Positions 31,205-39,051 of a DNA stretch of 64,000 bases are shown here, one piece after another. A program made the position numbers and the translations under genes. The notes beneath the pieces are model-generated. The model saw nothing but the letters and a program-made list of their open reading frames with translations. It had not been told where the DNA came from and did not search any database. The DNA comes from a virus. The stretch lies in the IMG/VR virus record IMGVR_UViG_3300007640_000030, positions 1 through 64,000 of that record. One strand, written 5' to 3'. The stretch's first letter is position 1, and every line of letters begins with the position of its first letter.

Positions 31205-31468
31205 TTAAACACCAAAATTTTTGCGAACGAGTTCGAATACTTCTGCTTTTCGCATTCGGGATCTGACTCCTGCGATGTTGCATTCATCTGCAACCTCCAG
31301 AAGTTCGGCCTTCGTCATATCTTCTAAGGGTTTAGGTGGTAAATCAAAAGCTGGTTCACCATCTACCTCTTCAAGTCGATCTTCCGCATTATTTGCGGCT
31401 TTCGTAACAAGGACAAATACGACTGCAACAAACACGATTGCGATAATGCCGAGAGCATTTAGTTCCAT
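31205..31468 (-). CDS. Membrane protein with Rho-N/SAP-like domain, 87 aa
   Basis: An N-terminal membrane helix (MELNALGIIAIVFVAVVFVL) is followed by an acidic linker. The C-terminal helix-extension-helix region has MTKAELLEVADECNIAG (about residues 51-67) and KAEVFELVRKNF, similar to Rho-N/SAP/HeH nucleic-acid-binding motifs. This would place a small DNA- or RNA-binding domain at the membrane. It is downstream of the endolysin gene and ends at a strong terminator. Confidence 0.6.
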   Translation of the reverse strand: MELNALGIIAIVFVAVVFVLVTKAANNAEDRLEEVDGEPAFDLPPKPLEDMTKAELLEVADECNIAGVRSRMRKAEVFELVRKNFGV

Positions 31469-31507
31469 ATCAAACCTCCTTAGTTTGTGTGTGTATATAG
31501 TCTTGGG

Positions 31508-32131
31508 TTAACTGTCCATTGTGTAGAATATATGTCTACCCAATTGGACCTCACGGTTCATACGTCTGTTCCAGTGGGGATCAACGTAATCAGCATGGTA
31601 GAATAAACTACCCTTCGTGATGTCGTTACCAACACCTTGTGCACGATCTGTTGCGACCTTTGCGACAAGTTGGTATATTTCAGTGTACCTTTTCCATGCC
31701 CTTGGTATGTCGGATCTACCGTCACAATACCAACTGAATTGACACCTGTTGCGGAGAGGCATACGTCTCCCGTCCGGTGTCGTATATGTCTGACCTTGAT
31801 AGATCACACCACAAACTGTGTTGGGGAACCGTGCACTCTCTACACGATTTAAGACAACGTGTGTCACTCCAATCTTACCAGCGGTGGGTTCATTCAACGA
31901 CTCAAAGTAAGCGTTGAGTGCGAGACACTCAAGGTCTCGTTCAGAATAAATGTCATCTCCACCAATCGCCTCCGTTTCGAGAGAGAGTGAGGATGCGGAA
32001 GCCGCATTAGTGGAGATGACTTCTTCCAGACTATCCAGTCTAGTCGAAACCGAATCTATTAAATAATATTCAAAACTCAGTATAGATGCAAATAGTGCAC
32101 CCACGGTAGCTACTTGATAACCAGTTCGCAT
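31508..32131 (-). CDS. SleB-type cell wall hydrolase (endolysin candidate)
   Basis: An N-terminal hydrophobic segment (about residues 7-26, VATVGALFASILSFEYYLI) acts as signal or signal-anchor. The hydrolase domain spans about 65-205: LECLALNAYFESLNEPTAGK has the catalytic Glu of SleB-type glycosidases, followed by THVVLNRVESARFPNTVCGV, NRCQFSWYCDG and FYHADYVDPHW. It would cleave peptidoglycan glycan strands at lysis. No holin is recognised with certainty. The N-terminal anchor suggests a signal-arrest-release type endolysin. Confidence 0.82.
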   Translation of the reverse strand: MRTGYQVATVGALFASILSFEYYLIDSVSTRLDSLEEVISTNAASASSLSLETEAIGGDDIYSERDLECLALNAYFESLNEPTAGKIGVTHVVLNRVESARFPNTVCGVIYQGQTYTTPDGRRMPLRNRCQFSWYCDGRSDIPRAWKRYTEIYQLVAKVATDRAQGVGNDITKGSLFYHADYVDPHWNRRMNREVQLGRHIFYTMDS

Positions 32132-32142
32132 ACTTCAAACCT

Positions 32143-32634
32143 TCACGATGCCTCACTAAAAAACTGTTGCAACTCCTCGTAGTTTAGAACATCACCATTA
32201 CGCATGGTGTACTCGACCTTGAAGTCGGACTTTTCGCCACCTTCCATTGGGATCCACGTCTCTTTTGCGGACGCAATCTCATAACGATAGTAACCACCGT
32301 CTTTGGTGTTATCAACTACCCGCTGGGCCAACCAACGGTCACCACCCCACGAGTATTCGATGGGTGAATCCCAATCTTCGATTGGATCTCCCACGCAATC
32401 GTCCATGATATCCCAGTCCAAGATGTACTCTTCGAAGTACTCATTGTTCTCTTCGATGAGAGCCGTCAGAGTAGGGATACCCGTTCTCAATTTCATCGCC
32501 TGATCTACAGTGATATCACGGACTATAATGGTGTTACCACCCTTGAACTTCCAGCGCTGCGGGCATTCGCCCTTACCGTCCCATGCATGGGCGCCGTAGT
32601 TCTCTTTGATTTGGGTGAAGATTACAAGTTTCAT
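32143..32634 (-). CDS. Hypothetical protein, 163 aa
   Basis: An acidic, aromatic-rich protein starting MKLVIFTQIKENYGAHAWDG with CPQRWKFKGGNTIIV near residue 24. Many Trp and Tyr and a long acidic middle (EYILDWDIMDDCVGDPIEDW) suggest a small mixed fold. I recall similar proteins in phages, but no function. It lies 2 nt after the 55-aa coiled-coil gene and 11 nt before the endolysin gene. Confidence 0.65.
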   Translation of the reverse strand: MKLVIFTQIKENYGAHAWDGKGECPQRWKFKGGNTIIVRDITVDQAMKLRTGIPTLTALIEENNEYFEEYILDWDIMDDCVGDPIEDWDSPIEYSWGGDRWLAQRVVDNTKDGGYYRYEIASAKETWIPMEGGEKSDFKVEYTMRNGDVLNYEELQQFFSEAS

Positions 32635-32636
32635 AA

Positions 32637-32804
32637 TTAGCCTCCGATTAACACTTTACCTTGATCGATCTTGTCAAACAACTTATCGATCTCTTGTTGA
32701 TGATTAAGAAGTTCGTTGATCTTCTTCTCATTCTGAGTCCAGATCCGTTGGAGCATCGCGAGCTCCTTCTCAGATATTGACTTCACCATGTGCATCGGTT
32801 TCAT
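32637..32804 (-). CDS. Small coiled-coil protein, 55 aa
   Basis: ATG 32804 has a GAGAGGA ribosome site, and the TAA lies at 32637. The product (MKPMHMVKSISEKELAMLQR, then heptads with NELLNHQQEIDKLFDKID) is one long charged helix. It is the first gene after the promoter at 32836-32864. Function unknown. Confidence 0.6.
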   Translation of the reverse strand: MKPMHMVKSISEKELAMLQRIWTQNEKKINELLNHQQEIDKLFDKIDQGKVLIGG

Positions 32805-32835
32805 AACCAGTCCTCTCTCACCAAATTACATATAC

Positions 32836-32864
32836 ACTATAACCTACTCCGCAAGAAAAGTCAA
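32836..32864 (-). promoter_or_regulatory. Early sigma70-type promoter
   Basis: TTGACT (32864-32859), 17 nt, TATAGT (32841-32836), overlapping the 3' end of kdsA. It would drive the 55-aa gene, 32143..32634 and perhaps the endolysin. Confidence 0.6.
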
Positions 32865-33626
32865 GCGTTTTTTTGAAATTTTTTCAAGAGAACAGACAAG
32901 TTGTTTAAAATCAGATAGATGGAGAGAGTTGGGTCCATCAGATTTTGCGTTATCGGGGTCCGGATGTACCTCAAAAAAGAAGTTCTGGACCCCCATTGCG
33001 GCGGCCGCGCAGGCGAGAGGGGTGATGGCGGACCTATCCGAAGTCTCCACCTTTGCGGGGTTTTGGATAGAGTGAGTCACGTCAAACACCACATCGGGGT
33101 AGTTATTGATCATGTAGTTGAGACCCACGAAGTCCACCACCAATCTGTTGTAACCAAAAGAAGTTCCCCGTTCTGTCAACCAAACTTCCCTTGCACCGGA
33201 CGCCTTGTCCAAGACATCTTGACAATCATAGGGAGACATGAACTGACCCTTCTTGATATTAACGATCTTACCACTGAGAGATGCGGCTTTGATCAAATCC
33301 GTCTGTCTTGATAAGAGGGCAGGGATCTGTAGGACATCCACACATTCATCATGTTCTGACGCGATGTTATAGACTTGATGAGTCTCATGTACATCGGTTA
33401 GTGTCTTCAACTCAGGAATTTCTGCCTTCAATCTCCAGAAATGATCCATACATTGTTTCAGTCCTACACCCCTTGCACTCGTCCCTTTACTACGGTTCGC
33501 TTTGTCAAAGGACGCCTTGAAGTAGTACTCAATACCATATTCGTCACAGATACCTTTGCAGTGTTCTGCAACTTCACGTGCCATATCGAACGACTCGAAC
33601 TGGCATGGGCCTGCAATAATTCTCAT
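32844..33626 (-). CDS. kdsA: 3-deoxy-D-manno-octulosonate 8-phosphate synthase KdsA
   Basis: KdsA condenses arabinose-5-phosphate with phosphoenolpyruvate, the first committed step to KDO of lipopolysaccharide. MRIIAGPCQFES is the conserved start, YYFKASFDKANRSKG (about residues 34-48) is the family signature (KxSFDKANR), TDVHE and QIPALLSRQTDL line the active site, and FDVTHSIQNP (about 180-189) contains conserved ligands. 260 residues is slightly short of about 280 in bacteria. It overlaps kdsB by 4 nt. Confidence 0.93.
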   Translation of the reverse strand: MRIIAGPCQFESFDMAREVAEHCKGICDEYGIEYYFKASFDKANRSKGTSARGVGLKQCMDHFWRLKAEIPELKTLTDVHETHQVYNIASEHDECVDVLQIPALLSRQTDLIKAASLSGKIVNIKKGQFMSPYDCQDVLDKASGAREVWLTERGTSFGYNRLVVDFVGLNYMINNYPDVVFDVTHSIQNPAKVETSDRSAITPLACAAAAMGVQNFFFEVHPDPDNAKSDGPNSLHLSDFKQLVCSLEKISKKRLTFLAE

Positions 33627-34312
33627 ACCAACTTATTCCTCATATGCCAAGAATGTACGTCACCCACTGTGTTAATCTCCATACCATCAAACTGAGTTTC
33701 GTATACACCAATCTCAACTTCATTTTCAATCCATCGAAGTTGTTCCAAACTCTCAATTTCTTCATACAGACTAACATCCCAGTTTCCATACTCTCTTAAG
33801 GTTGGTTGAGAGTATCCATATACACCAAGGTGACGTACACCGTAAGTTATGTCACGAGCGAACCAGTGTGCGAGTTCTTGGTTATGTACCATCTTCACAT
33901 TGTTACGGTTCGACTGTTCCTCTTCTGTCATCTTGGTGTAAAGAGTACAGACATCCCACTCATCGTTACGAAGACCATGCGCCAGAGTCTCAATCATGTT
34001 AGTGGTAACATCAGGCATGTCTCCTTGGACATTGATGATGTACTTGTAGGGTTCCAACATAGGAAAGTATGAAGCGGAGGCACATCTTTCCGTACCGTTA
34101 CAATAGTGTTGACTATCAATTACAACCTCAAAACCCTTTACACAATCCGCGACTCTTTTACTGTCTGTCAATACCACAACCGGATATCCAGACTTTTCGC
34201 AAGCCTCCGCAACACGTCTTACCAGAGGTACACCCCCCAATTTGGTAAGTGGTTTATGGATGAGTCTTTTACTCCCCAGCCTTGCAGGAATAAAGATCAC
34301 CGTGTCCATCAT
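33623..34312 (-). CDS. kdsB: CMP-KDO synthetase KdsB
   Basis: KdsB activates KDO as CMP-KDO. The nucleotide-binding N-terminus IPARLGSKRLIHKPLTKLGG (about residues 8-27) and IINVQGDMPDVTTNMI (about 91-106) are hallmark motifs; the usual second acidic residue of QGDEP is Met here (QGDMP), a small deviation. 229 residues is a little short. It is first in a two-gene unit with kdsA, directly below tRNA-Arg. The pair implies that infected cells keep or redirect KDO supply. Confidence 0.9.
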   Translation of the reverse strand: MMDTVIFIPARLGSKRLIHKPLTKLGGVPLVRRVAEACEKSGYPVVVLTDSKRVADCVKGFEVVIDSQHYCNGTERCASASYFPMLEPYKYIINVQGDMPDVTTNMIETLAHGLRNDEWDVCTLYTKMTEEEQSNRNNVKMVHNQELAHWFARDITYGVRHLGVYGYSQPTLREYGNWDVSLYEEIESLEQLRWIENEVEIGVYETQFDGMEINTVGDVHSWHMRNKLV

Positions 34313-34325
34313 CTTCCTTTCAAAT

Positions 34326-34402
34326 TGGCGGGACCGAAAGGACTCGAACCTTTAACCTACGGCTTAGAAGGCCGTTGCTCTATCCAGTTGAGCTACGATC
34401 CC
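34326..34402 (-). tRNA. tRNA-Arg (anticodon UCU)
   Basis: A complete minus-strand cloverleaf. Acceptor GGGATCG pairs with CGGTCCC (one G-T), the D-arm is AGCTCAACTGGATAGAGC, the anticodon loop CTTCTAA gives TCT (reads AGA), and the T-loop lies in GGTTCGAGTCC. Discriminator G and encoded CCA (34328-34326) follow. AGA is rare in many Gram-negative hosts. Confidence 0.95.
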
Positions 34403-34408
34403 AGAGGG

Positions 34409-34633
34409 TTACTTCGTTTCACCAGTCTCTTCTGACTGAAACGCCTCTGCAAGTTGAATAACCTGAACCGCTTGGTCACGCAACTGACCAATGGTTGAGA
34501 GTTCTTCACCCTTAAAACCCCCACGTTGAACCACAGTATCAATCACTGCGATAGTGGATCGTGCGACCCGATTACTCAATTCATAGACCTGAGAGTGGTC
34601 TTGTGCCGGTGCGGCGGTCTCTGTCTTTGCCAT
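34409..34633 (-). CDS. Conserved small protein downstream of gp45, 74 aa
   Basis: MAKTETAAPAQDHSQVYELS begins the protein, and a helical body follows with IAVIDTVVQRGGFKGEELST. No catalytic residues stand out. I recall a short gene in this place after the sliding clamp in cyanophage-like genomes. It sits 3 nt after gene 45 and just before tRNA-Arg. A clamp accessory role is only a guess. Confidence 0.65.
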   Translation of the reverse strand: MAKTETAAPAQDHSQVYELSNRVARSTIAVIDTVVQRGGFKGEELSTIGQLRDQAVQVIQLAEAFQSEETGETK

Positions 34634-34636
34634 CTT

Positions 34637-35314
34637 TTAAGCTCCGTAGTTAGATGATTTTTCAAGTGCAATATAGTACTCAATCTCTGACTGTTTTGAT
34701 GCGAACCGTGAGATCAGTTTCGAAGAGATACTGACATCATAGTCCTCACTAACAATCTTGAGGTTGTTCACATTCAGAATAAAGTTGAAATCAACTCCTT
34801 CTTGATACGAACCTTCCACGTCAATCGAAAACGCATTCGAGGTTGCGTCCTTAGAATCAACAACAGAGATTTGTACTGAACCACTCTGTGGTGTGATAGA
34901 AATCTCATTGTGACCCAATGTCGCAGCAGCACGTTTGATTCGATTCAACGTGTCATTATCTAGTGAAAACTTAACTTCCGCTTCGGGCATAATGATGTCC
35001 TTGGAAGGAGTAGTCAATAGATCCGGATCGGAAAGAAAATACTTGATACGAGAACGACCAGTGTGATCGCCCACGACAAGGTAATCCTTCTCGAACTTGA
35101 TGTTGGGTTTCTCTACCAGAGAGAGAACACCAAGAAACTCATTCAAATCGTAGATACCAAACTCTTGGGGAAACTCTTCCTCAAGGGTAGTCTTAGAGAA
35201 GACGTTCCTTGCAATAGAAACAGTCTTCAATTGTTTACCCGCACTGATCACAATGTTCGGGTTGATGTTTGCATAATTTTTAAGTACTTGCATAGTACGA
35301 TCAGTTAGTTCCAT
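34637..35314 (-). CDS. 45: Sliding clamp gp45
   Basis: A trimeric ring that tethers gp43 to DNA and, in T4, also activates late transcription with gp55. Typical segments are TMQVLKNYANINPNIVISAG at the N-terminus, FGIYDLNEFLGVLSLVEKPN (about 72-91) and IEYYIALEKSSNYGA at the end. 225 residues against 228 in T4. A perfect promoter lies upstream inside the oxygenase gene. Confidence 0.93.
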   Translation of the reverse strand: MELTDRTMQVLKNYANINPNIVISAGKQLKTVSIARNVFSKTTLEEEFPQEFGIYDLNEFLGVLSLVEKPNIKFEKDYLVVGDHTGRSRIKYFLSDPDLLTTPSKDIIMPEAEVKFSLDNDTLNRIKRAAATLGHNEISITPQSGSVQISVVDSKDATSNAFSIDVEGSYQEGVDFNFILNVNNLKIVSEDYDVSISSKLISRFASKQSEIEYYIALEKSSNYGA

Positions 35315-35326
35315 TATATACTCCGC

Positions 35327-35929
35327 TTAGATTTTGGTTAACCAAATTTGTAATGACTTCCTAATGTTTTCCGGTGCAACCGGAGTTGTTTTGTGTCTCG
35401 CCCAACCGTCCAATACAACTGCACGATTTTCTGCGGGCGTGACACGTTTAACGTTATTCAAGTCAGCTGCATCATCATTATACAAAAACTCACCCCCTTT
35501 GTCAAGGGCCCATTCACGATTTAAATAAATTGTTGCCGCCCCATGTCTCTGTTCTGATTCAACCCCAGGCCTAAAGTCGTTATGCCAGTTGATGTAAGAC
35601 TGTGGGGTCCAGATATGAAACATTGGACCTGTTACGTCTTGACACCTCAACCCAAACTCTTTGACCCTTTCATTAGTCTTTTCTTTTATGAGGTCATGGA
35701 TTATTTTACCTCTTTCACCATGTGCTTGGGGGTAGTGAATGAGTACTAAAGGAGGCGCTTCAAGATCACTACCGTTCTGGTGTCTGTATAGTCCATCATC
35801 CCATAAAACCATGTTACACGAGAACAGATGGACTTCATCCTGTTTTGAATACAGGATCCCATTGAGGTAACTGGAAATCTCGTTCAGAGTTTCCGGATCA
35901 TAGAAGTCATCGATTATGTTAACACTCAT
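35327..35929 (-). CDS. Fe(II)/2-oxoglutarate-type oxygenase, 200 aa
   Basis: INWHNDFRPGVESEQRHGAA (about residues 113-132) contains His-x-Asp, followed by TIYLNREWALDKGGEFLYND and ENRAVVLDGWARHKTTPV (distal His) with RKSLQIWLTKI giving the Arg. This is the standard double-stranded beta-helix oxygenase layout. It overlaps gp46 by 4 nt and lies just above gene 45. Substrate unknown. It is one of five such enzymes in the window. Confidence 0.75.
   Translation of the reverse strand: MSVNIIDDFYDPETLNEISSYLNGILYSKQDEVHLFSCNMVLWDDGLYRHQNGSDLEAPPLVLIHYPQAHGERGKIIHDLIKEKTNERVKEFGLRCQDVTGPMFHIWTPQSYINWHNDFRPGVESEQRHGAATIYLNREWALDKGGEFLYNDDAADLNNVKRVTPAENRAVVLDGWARHKTTPVAPENIRKSLQIWLTKI
35478..35506 (-). 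promoter_or_regulatory. Perfect sigma70 promoter upstream of gene 45
   Basis: TTGACA (35506-35501), 17 nt, TATAAT (35483-35478), 12/12, in the oxygenase coding region. The transcript would start about 155 nt before gene 45. Confidence 0.65.
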
Positions 35930-37650
35930 GCGGCTTCTTTCATCTTACTGAAGTTCTTCTCTTTGACGAATTCAATCCTGCGTTGAAACGCAGCGTCTTC
36001 CAGTTCCGCCTTGTGTGAGATAACAAACACGTTGGTCTCTTCACCCAGAGTGTGTATGATCTTCATTAGGTTGTCTACACCATCATCGTCCAAAGAAGAA
36101 TCGAAAGTCTCGTCAAGGATGAGTAGGTTAGTCGCAACACTGTTTTTCATCTTCGCCACTTGTCTCCACGTAAATAGTAGGGACAAGTCGATACGTTGTT
36201 TCTCCCCCTCAGAGAAAGAGTCATAAGAGAAACTGTCACGAAAACGCGAACGGATAGTCTCGTTGAAACTCTCGTCCAGATCGAAGTGAACAAAGAAGTC
36301 TAAGATTTGTAAGTACTGGTTGGTCAGTTGGTTAATGACCGGAAGGTACTGTTTGATGATCTTGGTTTTGATCCCCGTATCCTTAAGAAGTTCAGCGTTG
36401 ATCTGTTGATACGAGTAGTCCTCGTGCATACGATACTTCTCATCTTGTTTTGACTCTAAGTCCTTGTTCAGAGTTTGGAGTTCATCGTTTGCATCCTTGA
36501 GGTCACCAGTGTTATCTCCCAAGTTATCGATCTCTGCACGGATGCGTTCTATCTGTTGGTTAAGTCTGGTGATGGTCTGGTTGTTATTGTTAACCTCATT
36601 CTGTAGTACACGGGCAGACTCCAACTCCTTTTGCAGTTCAACGAGTTGATCATCAAACTCTTTCATCTGAGAGTCAGACTTACCCATCGCCTCACTGAGA
36701 TCCTTTGCACGTTTGTTCGCATCATTCTTTTTAGTCTCACGCAGATCATCCGCAATATCTTGATCACACGTAGGACAGACAGAGTTGTCTTCAAAGAACT
36801 TCGCCTCCTTCACTACGGACTTGATCTGAGACTTGAACGTTGATTGATACTCAAGTAACTTCTCACGTGATGTCTGAACCTTCTGCAATTTGGAAGCCAC
36901 TGACATAGAACGATCCATTGCATCTTGCATGTTCTTATCGTTAAAGTCTTGGAGTTCACTAATCTCCTTAAGAAGGGTTGAGATTGATTCTTCTTTCTCC
37001 TTACGGTGTGCGGTGTTTAGCGCCGACAAATCTCGCAGATACTTCTTCTGTGCGTTGATCTTAGTCTTGACCACCTCAATGGCGTGTCCATTCTCACGGA
37101 TGTTTTCCTTGAGTATAGACATCTTCTCTTTCAGAATTGTGTTCATCTTGGAGAACATGTTGATGTCAAGTAGGTCTTCGATTACATCTCTACGAGAGTT
37201 TGCCGGAAGTTGCATAAACGGTACGAACGAAGAAGAACCCAGTACAACGATCTGGTGGAACGACTTGTGGTTCAGTTTAAGGATATTCGTCTCAAGGATC
37301 TGTTGGTATTCCTTGGCGTGAGAACTCTGGTTCAACATGTTATCGTTGCACCATATCTCAAACTTGTTGGGTTTGATACCACGGAGTACCTTATACCTAA
37401 CAGAGCCGACTGAGAAAAAGACCTCAACTAGTGTACCCTTTCCGTTGATGGAATTGATAAGTTGAGGCTTGGATATCTTACGGTGTGGTTTACCGAACAA
37501 TCCAAAACTGAGAGCGTCGAGTAGTGTTGACTTACCCGCGCCGTTGTGACCCACCACTAGAGTGGTAGGGGTAGATTGGAAATCTATTTCCGTAAAGTTA
37601 TTCCCAGTGGAAAGGAAATTTTTCCACCGGATCTTTTCGAATTTAATCAT
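35926..37650 (-). CDS. 46: Recombination endonuclease subunit gp46 (Rad50/SbcC-like)
   Basis: The ATPase subunit of the gp46/gp47 nuclease that resects DNA ends for recombination-dependent replication. IRWKNFLSTGNNFTEIDF opens the protein, Walker A is VVGHNGAGKSTLLDALSFG (about residues 32-50), the zinc hook is NSVCPTCDQDI near 290, flanked by long coiled coils, then the signature SFSEGEKQRIDLSLLF and Walker B LLILDETFDSSLDDDG. 574 residues against 560 in T4. The predicted transcript starts at its ATG. Confidence 0.96.
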   Translation of the reverse strand: MIKFEKIRWKNFLSTGNNFTEIDFQSTPTTLVVGHNGAGKSTLLDALSFGLFGKPHRKISKPQLINSINGKGTLVEVFFSVGSVRYKVLRGIKPNKFEIWCNDNMLNQSSHAKEYQQILETNILKLNHKSFHQIVVLGSSSFVPFMQLPANSRRDVIEDLLDINMFSKMNTILKEKMSILKENIRENGHAIEVVKTKINAQKKYLRDLSALNTAHRKEKEESISTLLKEISELQDFNDKNMQDAMDRSMSVASKLQKVQTSREKLLEYQSTFKSQIKSVVKEAKFFEDNSVCPTCDQDIADDLRETKKNDANKRAKDLSEAMGKSDSQMKEFDDQLVELQKELESARVLQNEVNNNNQTITRLNQQIERIRAEIDNLGDNTGDLKDANDELQTLNKDLESKQDEKYRMHEDYSYQQINAELLKDTGIKTKIIKQYLPVINQLTNQYLQILDFFVHFDLDESFNETIRSRFRDSFSYDSFSEGEKQRIDLSLLFTWRQVAKMKNSVATNLLILDETFDSSLDDDGVDNLMKIIHTLGEETNVFVISHKAELEDAAFQRRIEFVKEKNFSKMKEAA

Positions 37651-37656
37651 AGGTCA

Positions 37657-37685
37657 ATTATACTATCCCAAACAGGTCTTGTCAA
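37657..37685 (-). promoter_or_regulatory. Perfect promoter of gene 46, leaderless geometry
   Basis: TTGACA (37685-37680), 17 nt, TATAAT (37662-37657), 12/12. Six bases separate the -10 from ATG 37650, so transcription should begin at the A of the start codon. The -35 overlaps the stop of 37682..37831. Confidence 0.8.
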
Positions 37686-37831
37686 CCGTTTTTTGGATCT
37701 TGCGCCTGTTCTTTGAGTTTGTCTTGATCGACGCCTTTGGGTTGTTGCGTCTGTCCTTTGAATATGCGGTCCCAGTTATCATTGAACTGTTTCCGATCTT
37801 TGATAGGTCTTGGTTTGGATCCCTTACCCAC
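37682..37831 (-). CDS. Small basic protein between gp47 and gp46, 49 aa
   Basis: GTG 37831 shares its first base with the gp47 stop (TAGTG) and has GGAGG 7 nt upstream, a strong ribosome site. The peptide (GKGSKPRPIKDRKQFNDNWD, then IFKGQTQQPKG) is basic and hydrophilic, likely disordered. It may bind nucleic acid or the nuclease complex; function unknown. Confidence 0.65.
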   Translation of the reverse strand: MGKGSKPRPIKDRKQFNDNWDRIFKGQTQQPKGVDQDKLKEQAQDPKNG

Positions 37832-38889
37832 TATACTACCTCCATTGATTGTGCCTCTGTCATCAACACAGATATCTCTCTTTTGATTCTCGACTTGTCC
37901 AGATCGGTCTGCACGTTGTCGATATAATTATACACCAAAGTTTCGGTATCGTCAATAGTGATGTTGTGGTCACCCACATTCTCACCAATGAACTCTTTGA
38001 AGTCCTCAACGATCTTGAGTTCGTGTATCTTCTGATTCTGGATGCGGTCTACGAACCGTTCGAAATCATAGGTGTCGCCCTTCTTCACTACGATCAACTT
38101 AACGAATTTATTATCAAGATATCGTAGGTCTTGGAACTTACGCATCTTGTCGGCATCGTAATACACCTTCTCGTAGATGGTGATAGGATTGTGTACCGGA
38201 GTAAGTTCTCTTGTTTCAGTATCAAGAATGTGGAAGTACTTCTTGTCATTGCAATCGTTCCAAAAGAACTCCATCTGAGAACCCAGATAGTGAACATTTC
38301 CCTGTGACGATTTTGCATGGAAGTGACCAGACAACACCATCTCAAAGTTCTCGAAGTGTTTAGGTGACATACCATCGTGACAGGGCATACCACGTTGCAT
38401 ATCGAACCCGACCAGTTCTAGGTGTGCACCTACGACAGGCGCCTTGCACTTCGAAAGAAACTTGAGTGTTGCTTCCTCGTTCTCAGGGTTAATCCAAGGG
38501 ATTAATGCGACATCTAAAGTGTCGTATTTAACCACGGTAGGTTCCATGATAACGTTGACTTCATTCATGTAGTGACCCAACAACTCTTTCAACGAATTTA
38601 GATCGTTGGTGTTCTTGTAGTAGGTGTCATGGTTGCCCGGAATGATATCCATAGTGATACCATACTCCCGCAATTTCTCTAGAAAGATTTTGCGGTTATG
38701 GTTCAACGCCTTGAAGTTGACTGTCTTACGGTTATCGTAGTAGTCTCCAAGGTGTAGGATCTGTTTGATGTCATTTTCTAGCAGATATGGAAAGAACACT
38801 TCTGAGTAGAAGCGTTCTTGGTACGACATAAAAATATCAGATGAGTTACGAATACCCGCATGGGTATCGTTTAAGATGGCAACCTTCAC
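37831..38889 (-). CDS. 47: Recombination endonuclease subunit gp47 (Mre11/SbcD-like)
   Basis: The nuclease partner of gp46. Metallophosphoesterase motifs are in order: ILNDTHAG (about residues 5-12), ILHLGDYYDNRK (about 45-56), IIPGNHDTYYKN (about 83-94), GAHLEL and VLSGHFHAKSS (about 185-195). These bind two metal ions. 352 residues against 339 in T4. The start is GTG 38889, overlapping the upstream stop (TAGTG). Confidence 0.95.
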   Translation of the reverse strand: MKVAILNDTHAGIRNSSDIFMSYQERFYSEVFFPYLLENDIKQILHLGDYYDNRKTVNFKALNHNRKIFLEKLREYGITMDIIPGNHDTYYKNTNDLNSLKELLGHYMNEVNVIMEPTVVKYDTLDVALIPWINPENEEATLKFLSKCKAPVVGAHLELVGFDMQRGMPCHDGMSPKHFENFEMVLSGHFHAKSSQGNVHYLGSQMEFFWNDCNDKKYFHILDTETRELTPVHNPITIYEKVYYDADKMRKFQDLRYLDNKFVKLIVVKKGDTYDFERFVDRIQNQKIHELKIVEDFKEFIGENVGDHNITIDDTETLVYNYIDNVQTDLDKSRIKREISVLMTEAQSMEVV

Positions 38890-39008
38890 TAATCAGAGAA
38901 CCTCCCGTCTTCCACTAGATGATGAAGACGATGTTTAAAAATTATCCACAGTAATTTGTGCAGGGACTCTTCTCTGTATGTCCCTGCGCTACATTCATAT
39001 GTCCACAT
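38889..39008 (-). CDS. Small protein upstream of gp47, 39 aa
   Basis: ATG 39008 to TAG 38889. The peptide MWTYECSAGTYREESLHKLL continues with WIIFKHRLHHLVEDGRF, a compact sequence with patterned aromatic and His residues. I recall a similar small gene before gp47 in cyanophage-like genomes. The promoter -10 lies only 9 nt upstream, so its mRNA would have almost no leader. Function unknown. Confidence 0.6.
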   Translation of the reverse strand: MWTYECSAGTYREESLHKLLWIIFKHRLHHLVEDGRFSD

Positions 39009-39017
39009 AATTAACCT

Positions 39018-39046
39018 ATATTACCAGAATATGCAAAGGATGTCAA
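39018..39046 (-). promoter_or_regulatory. Early promoter of the gp47 unit
   Basis: TTGACA (39046-39041), 17 nt, TAATAT (39023-39018). Transcription would start within about 4 nt of ATG 39008. Confidence 0.7.
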
Positions 39047-39051
39047 GTGTT

